In this document: positions 7,045 through 8,969 of the stretch, one piece after another
Numbering within the stretch: the stretch's first letter is position 1
Layout: every line of letters begins with the position of its first letter
DNA from: Candidatus Hikarchaeia archaeon HikBin4
GTDB taxonomy: Archaea; Halobacteriota; Halobacteria; Halobacteriales; Hikarchaeaceae
DNA: 8,969 nt
Direction of reading: 5' to 3'
Assembly (NCBI GenBank): GCA_009889685.1
Contig: WTZT01000021.1
Coordinates: 1 to 8,969 of the forward strand
Notes under the pieces: model-generated
Databases searched by the model: none
Told to the model about the DNA's origin: nothing
The model's input: the letters and a program-made list of their open reading frames with translations, nothing else
Program-made: the position numbers and the translations under genes

Positions 7045-7875
7045 ATGACGTCAAAAAGAGAAGATTTTGAACTTGACACTTGGACTAATATCGATTTTGC
7101 CGACGACGAATTTGACAAACTCTCTCGAAAAAATGATAGAAAATTCACCATATTCAAAAAAAGAATAAAAGACACCGAACAGTTCAAAGTTGAAGCAAAT
7201 GTTTTCGACGATTCAACATATGCAGCATTATATAAATTAGTTCAAGATGGGCATATAATTGCACTTGGGGGTCCCATTTCATCGGGAAAAGAAGCAATAG
7301 TTTTTGAAGCTTATGGGCGGGATAATATAGGGCTAGCCATCAAAATATATCGCATAAACACTTCTTCATTTAGACAAATGACAGATTATCTCACAGGAGA
7401 CCCTAGATTCTCTGATATTGGGTCTGATAAGAGAGATATAGTTCTGGCTTGGACTAGGAAAGAATTTGCCAATCTCAAAAGAGCTAGAGATGGTGGCGTT
7501 CGTGTCCCTGAACCTATCGCTGTAAAAATGAATGTTTTGGTCATGGAACTAATCGGAGTTGAAGGCAATGTGGCCTCCAAATTACAGAGCATAGAACTCG
7601 AAAATCCTCTTCTTGCATATCAAATAATTCGAGATTTCATGAGAAAATTGCACCTTTCTGGACTAGTTCATGGTGATCTATCTGAATATAACATCCTCGT
7701 CTACGACGGGGAATTATGTATCATTGACATCGGACAAGCAGTTACTCATCATCACCCAAATGCATCAAAATATCTCCACCGAGATTGCCAAAATATATCT
7801 AAGTTTTTCAGTCGCAAAGGGGTGGAGACTTCGGAAGAAATTTTATATAACTATATAACGCAAAAATCTTCCTAA
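7045..7875 (+). CDS. rio1: RIO1-type atypical serine/threonine protein kinase/ATPase
   Basis: RIO1 is an atypical kinase that works mainly as an ATPase in the last steps of small-subunit maturation, releasing assembly factors such as Dim2/Pno1 and Nob1 homologues from pre-30S particles. The 276 residues contain the RIO1 signature SSGKEAIVF (79-87) in place of the usual STGKEA, the ATP-contacting Lys in LAIKIYR (K100), hinge MELIG (167-171), the catalytic loop VHGDLSEYNIL (208-218, D211, N216) and the metal-binding IIDIGQAV (226-233, D228), which replaces the DFG motif of ordinary kinases. The SFRQMTDYLTGDPRF segment (108-122) is the RIO1-specific flexible loop. This distinguishes it from RIO2, which has an N-terminal winged helix absent here. 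It sits between aIF1A and the KH protein, its likely partner. Confidence 0.95.
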   Translation: MTSKREDFELDTWTNIDFADDEFDKLSRKNDRKFTIFKKRIKDTEQFKVEANVFDDSTYAALYKLVQDGHIIALGGPISSGKEAIVFEAYGRDNIGLAIKIYRINTSSFRQMTDYLTGDPRFSDIGSDKRDIVLAWTRKEFANLKRARDGGVRVPEPIAVKMNVLVMELIGVEGNVASKLQSIELENPLLAYQIIRDFMRKLHLSGLVHGDLSEYNILVYDGELCIIDIGQAVTHHHPNASKYLHRDCQNISKFFSRKGVETSEEILYNYITQKSS

Positions 7876-7879
7876 ACAA

Positions 7880-7889
7880 GGCTTAACTC
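7880..7889 (+). promoter_or_regulatory. Possible internal TATA promoter of the KH gene
   Basis: GGCTTAACTC lies 31 nt before the KH ATG, with TTAA starting 28 nt before it. This is the leaderless spacing and the same box seen before aIF1A. It is followed by a run of nine A residues (7895-7903). The gene could instead simply be cotranscribed with rio1 across the 35-bp gap. Confidence 0.35.
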
Positions 7890-7910
7890 ACTTCAAAAAA
7901 AAACCATAAT

Positions 7911-8447
7911 ATGCAGTATGTGAAGATTCCTGGTAATAGACTTGGAGCCCTCATAGGCGAAGGTGGTGCAACCCTGCGTAAGATAGAATCTCGTGCAAAT
8001 GTCACTATAAAAGTCGATTCTGATAACCACCAAGTCCAAATAGAAAACACAAAATCTCCCTTTGAAGAATTAACTGCCGCAGACATAGTCAAAGCAATCG
8101 GGCGGGGATTCTCTCCCAAGGAAGCTCTGTTATTACTCAAAAATGACGAAACGATATTTGATTTAATCGACTTAAAGCCTCTATCTAGAAATGAAAACGA
8201 TTTAAGGAGGCACAAAAGCAGACTAATAGGGAAACACGGGCGCACACGGGCGATCATGGCAGAATTGACAGATACAAAAATTGTGATTTATGGTTCAACA
8301 GTAGGCATCATTGGATCTTATTCCCAAGTAGATCTAGTTCGTTCAGCGGTAGATATGTTCGTAGATGGAGCCCGACACGGGTCAGTCTATGGCTTTCTCG
8401 AACGAAAACGCCAAGAAGTAAATAACTCTAGATTTGAACAATTTTAA
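7911..8447 (+). CDS. Two-KH-domain RNA-binding protein, archaeal Dim2/Pno1 (Krr1-like)
   Basis: This is the archaeal counterpart of eukaryotic Dim2/Pno1, which binds near the 3' end of small-subunit rRNA during 30S maturation and is linked to RIO1 and Nob1. The 178 residues hold two KH domains. KH1 (about 1-45) begins YVKIPGNRLGALIGEGGATL with GxxG loop GEGG (16-19). KH2 (about 97-165) contains SRLIGKHGRTRAIMAELT with loop GKHG (107-110), followed by KIVIYGSTVGIIG. The linker has the family sequence AIGRGFSPKEALLLL (62-76), and the C-terminus has HGSVYGFLERKRQE. The ATG starts directly at the conserved first strand. It follows rio1 by 35 bp. The ortholog assignment rests on motifs and on the conserved cluster. 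Confidence 0.93.
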   Translation: MQYVKIPGNRLGALIGEGGATLRKIESRANVTIKVDSDNHQVQIENTKSPFEELTAADIVKAIGRGFSPKEALLLLKNDETIFDLIDLKPLSRNENDLRRHKSRLIGKHGRTRAIMAELTDTKIVIYGSTVGIIGSYSQVDLVRSAVDMFVDGARHGSVYGFLERKRQEVNNSRFEQF

Positions 8448-8465
8448 CTAGAAATAGTCCCATCC

Positions 8466-8495
8466 TTACAGAACCCACATGATGAATTTCTGTAA
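8466..8495. repeat. Perfect 8-bp inverted repeat (stem-loop) after the KH gene
   Basis: TTACAGAA (8466-8473) and TTCTGTAA (8488-8495) are exact reverse complements separated by 14 nt, beginning 18 nt after the KH stop codon. As RNA this makes a modest hairpin with only two G-C pairs and no U-tract behind it. As DNA it could be a dimeric regulator site. Its role is unknown. Confidence 0.5.
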
Positions 8496-8677
8496 CCTCC
8501 TCTGCATACATAGTGAAATAACAACCAGCGCTAGCACCTACCAATGCAAGTGAACCTACTATTACCCATTATAGCGGTCTAGTGCAGACAAAAGGCACTC
8601 CCTCTCAACAAGATAGGGCAAGAGAAATTATGCAAAACACAGTTCAATTTTGGACCCTACCCGGTGGAAAAAATCCA

Positions 8678-8706
8678 TTTTAGTAGTTTTATAACTCACT
8701 TTTCCT
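8678..8706 (+). terminator. Possible T-tract terminator upstream of the thermosome gene
   Basis: Three runs of T (TTTTAG, TTTTATAA and CTTTTCC) within about 30 nt resemble the oligo-T terminators of archaeal RNA polymerase. They would close transcription from the aIF1A-rio1-KH cluster before the thermosome promoter. There is no hairpin, as expected for archaea. Confidence 0.3.
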
Positions 8707-8718
8707 GCCCATTTGCTT

Positions 8719-8734
8719 CGAAAATTATATATAG
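8719..8734 (+). promoter_or_regulatory. BRE-TATA promoter of the thermosome gene
   Basis: CGAAAA (8719-8724, BRE-like purine-rich element) runs directly into TTATATATAG (8725-8734), the clearest archaeal promoter in the window. With the box centre near 8729, transcription should start near 8754-8756, leaving only a few nucleotides before the ATG at 8760. This is a strong promoter, fitting an abundant chaperonin. Confidence 0.75.
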
Positions 8735-8759
8735 AACAGCAAACATATAATTGACGATT

Positions 8760-8969
8760 ATGGCTCAGCAGCTAGGCGGTCAGCCGCTGATTGTGCTCGC
8801 AGGAGGTTCTCAAAGAACTTCTGGAAGGGATGCACAATCTATGAACATTACGGCCGGTAAGGCCGTCGCAGAAGCAATCCGGACCACTCTTGGTCCGCGA
8901 GGTATGGATAAAATGTTGGTGGATAGTTCTGGAACTGTCGTAGTAACCAATGACGGTGCTACAATTCTT
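8760..8969 (+). CDS. thsA: Thermosome subunit, group II chaperonin (N-terminal 70 residues, cut by window)
   Basis: Thermosome subunits assemble into a double-ring ATP-driven folding chamber in the cytosol. Only the first 70 codons are inside the window, against about 520-560 in the family. They contain the N-terminal strand PLIVLAGGSQRTSGRDAQ, the first equatorial-domain helix ITAGKAVAEAIRTTLGPRGMDKML and VTNDGATIL, the start of the nucleotide-binding site. The ATG at 8760 is the natural start, with a strong promoter 26-41 nt upstream and the frame open to the end. The base composition is noticeably richer in G/C than the neighbouring genes (CGG, GGC, GCC and CCG codons appear), as is common for highly expressed genes. 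Which paralogue (alpha, beta or other) cannot be said; the symbol is generic. Confidence 0.93.
   Translation, partial: MAQQLGGQPLIVLAGGSQRTSGRDAQSMNITAGKAVAEAIRTTLGPRGMDKMLVDSSGTVVVTNDGATIL

Larger units (their letters stand above)
8448..8759. other. 312-bp gap between KH gene and thermosome gene
   Basis: This is the only long non-coding stretch in the window. It holds a perfect 8-bp inverted repeat (8466-8495), a weaker 5-bp one (AGTGC 8581-8585 / GCACT 8595-8599), T-rich tracts at 8678-8706 and the thermosome promoter at 8719-8734. On the plus strand a frame open from 8522 ends at TAG 8681-8683 and has a GTG at 8582 that would give 33 residues (with QQDRAREIM and LPGGKNPF). On the minus strand a 46-codon open stretch (8568..8431) reads hydrophobic at first, but has no start codon ahead of the hydrophobic part. 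I cannot support either as a gene. Confidence 0.6.

Noticed and set aside
7883..8257. 124-codon open frame on the minus strand
   Set aside because: It is antisense to the KH protein, whose two KH motifs are clear; the minus frame has no family features.
8479..8533. C/D-box sRNA candidate (C box ATGATGA at 8479-8485)
   Set aside because: No good D or D' box (CTGA) occurs at the right spacing and the C'-like element has two mismatches, so only the single C box remains.
8431..8568. 46-codon minus-strand open frame with a hydrophobic start (VIVGSLALVGASAG)
   Set aside because: There is no start codon ahead of the hydrophobic part, and its end runs into the KH gene; the internal Met codons would leave out the only notable segment.
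8571..8620. tRNA-like or small structured RNA around GCGGTCTAGTGCAGAC
   Set aside because: There is no T-loop GGTTCGAATCC-type sequence or cloverleaf, and the possible stems are only 4-5 bp long.
1..8969. Search for CRISPR arrays, defence systems, IS elements and integrase or phage genes
   Set aside because: No spaced direct repeats, terminal inverted repeats or transposase, nuclease or toxin motifs were found; all assigned genes are housekeeping.

Overview
The window is archaeal. Its informational genes (aIF1A, RIO1 kinase, two-KH Dim2/Pno1-like protein, clamp-loader small-subunit-like ATPase, thermosome, short TyrRS without a C-terminal anticodon domain, tRNA G10 methyltransferase) are archaeal types. 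Several proteins read, from memory of those families, as close relatives of haloarchaeal versions: long-form HisG, the RFC-like ATPase starting MDSPLW, a TyrRS starting xxxYDxIT, and archaetidylserine decarboxylase. Unlike haloarchaea, the DNA is visibly A/T-rich (around 40% GC by eye) and the proteins are rich in Lys/Arg and not strongly acidic. The best inference is a non-halophilic, low-GC sister of the haloarchaea, such as the marine Group IV/Hikarchaeia lineage or a similar euryarchaeon. No tRNA, rRNA, CRISPR array, IS element or phage gene was found.

Layout. 1-956 (-): a 3'-truncated S-adenosylhomocysteine/5'-methylthioadenosine/5'-deoxyadenosine deaminase, divergent from 1048-1914 (+) hisG and 1982-2947 (+) Trm-G10. 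Trm-G10 converges, 5 bp apart, on a minus-strand pair in which an RFC small-subunit-like ATPase (4514-3516) overlaps archaetidylserine decarboxylase (3516-2953) by one base. On the plus strand follow RNase Z (4615-5538), tyrS with a TTG start (5668-6654), the tight cluster aIF1A - rio1 - KH/Dim2 (6717-8447), a 312-bp gap, and the first 70 codons of a thermosome subunit (8760-8969), cut by the window end.

Function. Most of the window serves RNA maturation and translation: RNase Z and Trm-G10 process and modify tRNA, TyrRS charges it, and aIF1A, RIO1 and the KH protein act in 30S maturation and initiation. HisG (first step of histidine synthesis), the adenosyl deaminase (recycling of SAM by-products), the decarboxylase (ether-lipid head groups) and the thermosome (protein folding) are housekeeping. 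Genes are closely packed. No convincing Shine-Dalgarno sequence precedes any start, and TATA-like boxes about 25-35 nt ahead of several starts suggest mostly leaderless mRNAs.

I see no obviously new multi-gene system. The points most worth a second look are the RFC-like ATPase with altered Walker B and sensor-1 residues, its one-base coupling to a lipid enzyme, the 312-bp gap with a perfect 8-bp inverted repeat, and the identical GGCTTAA box and spacing ahead of aIF1A and the KH gene.
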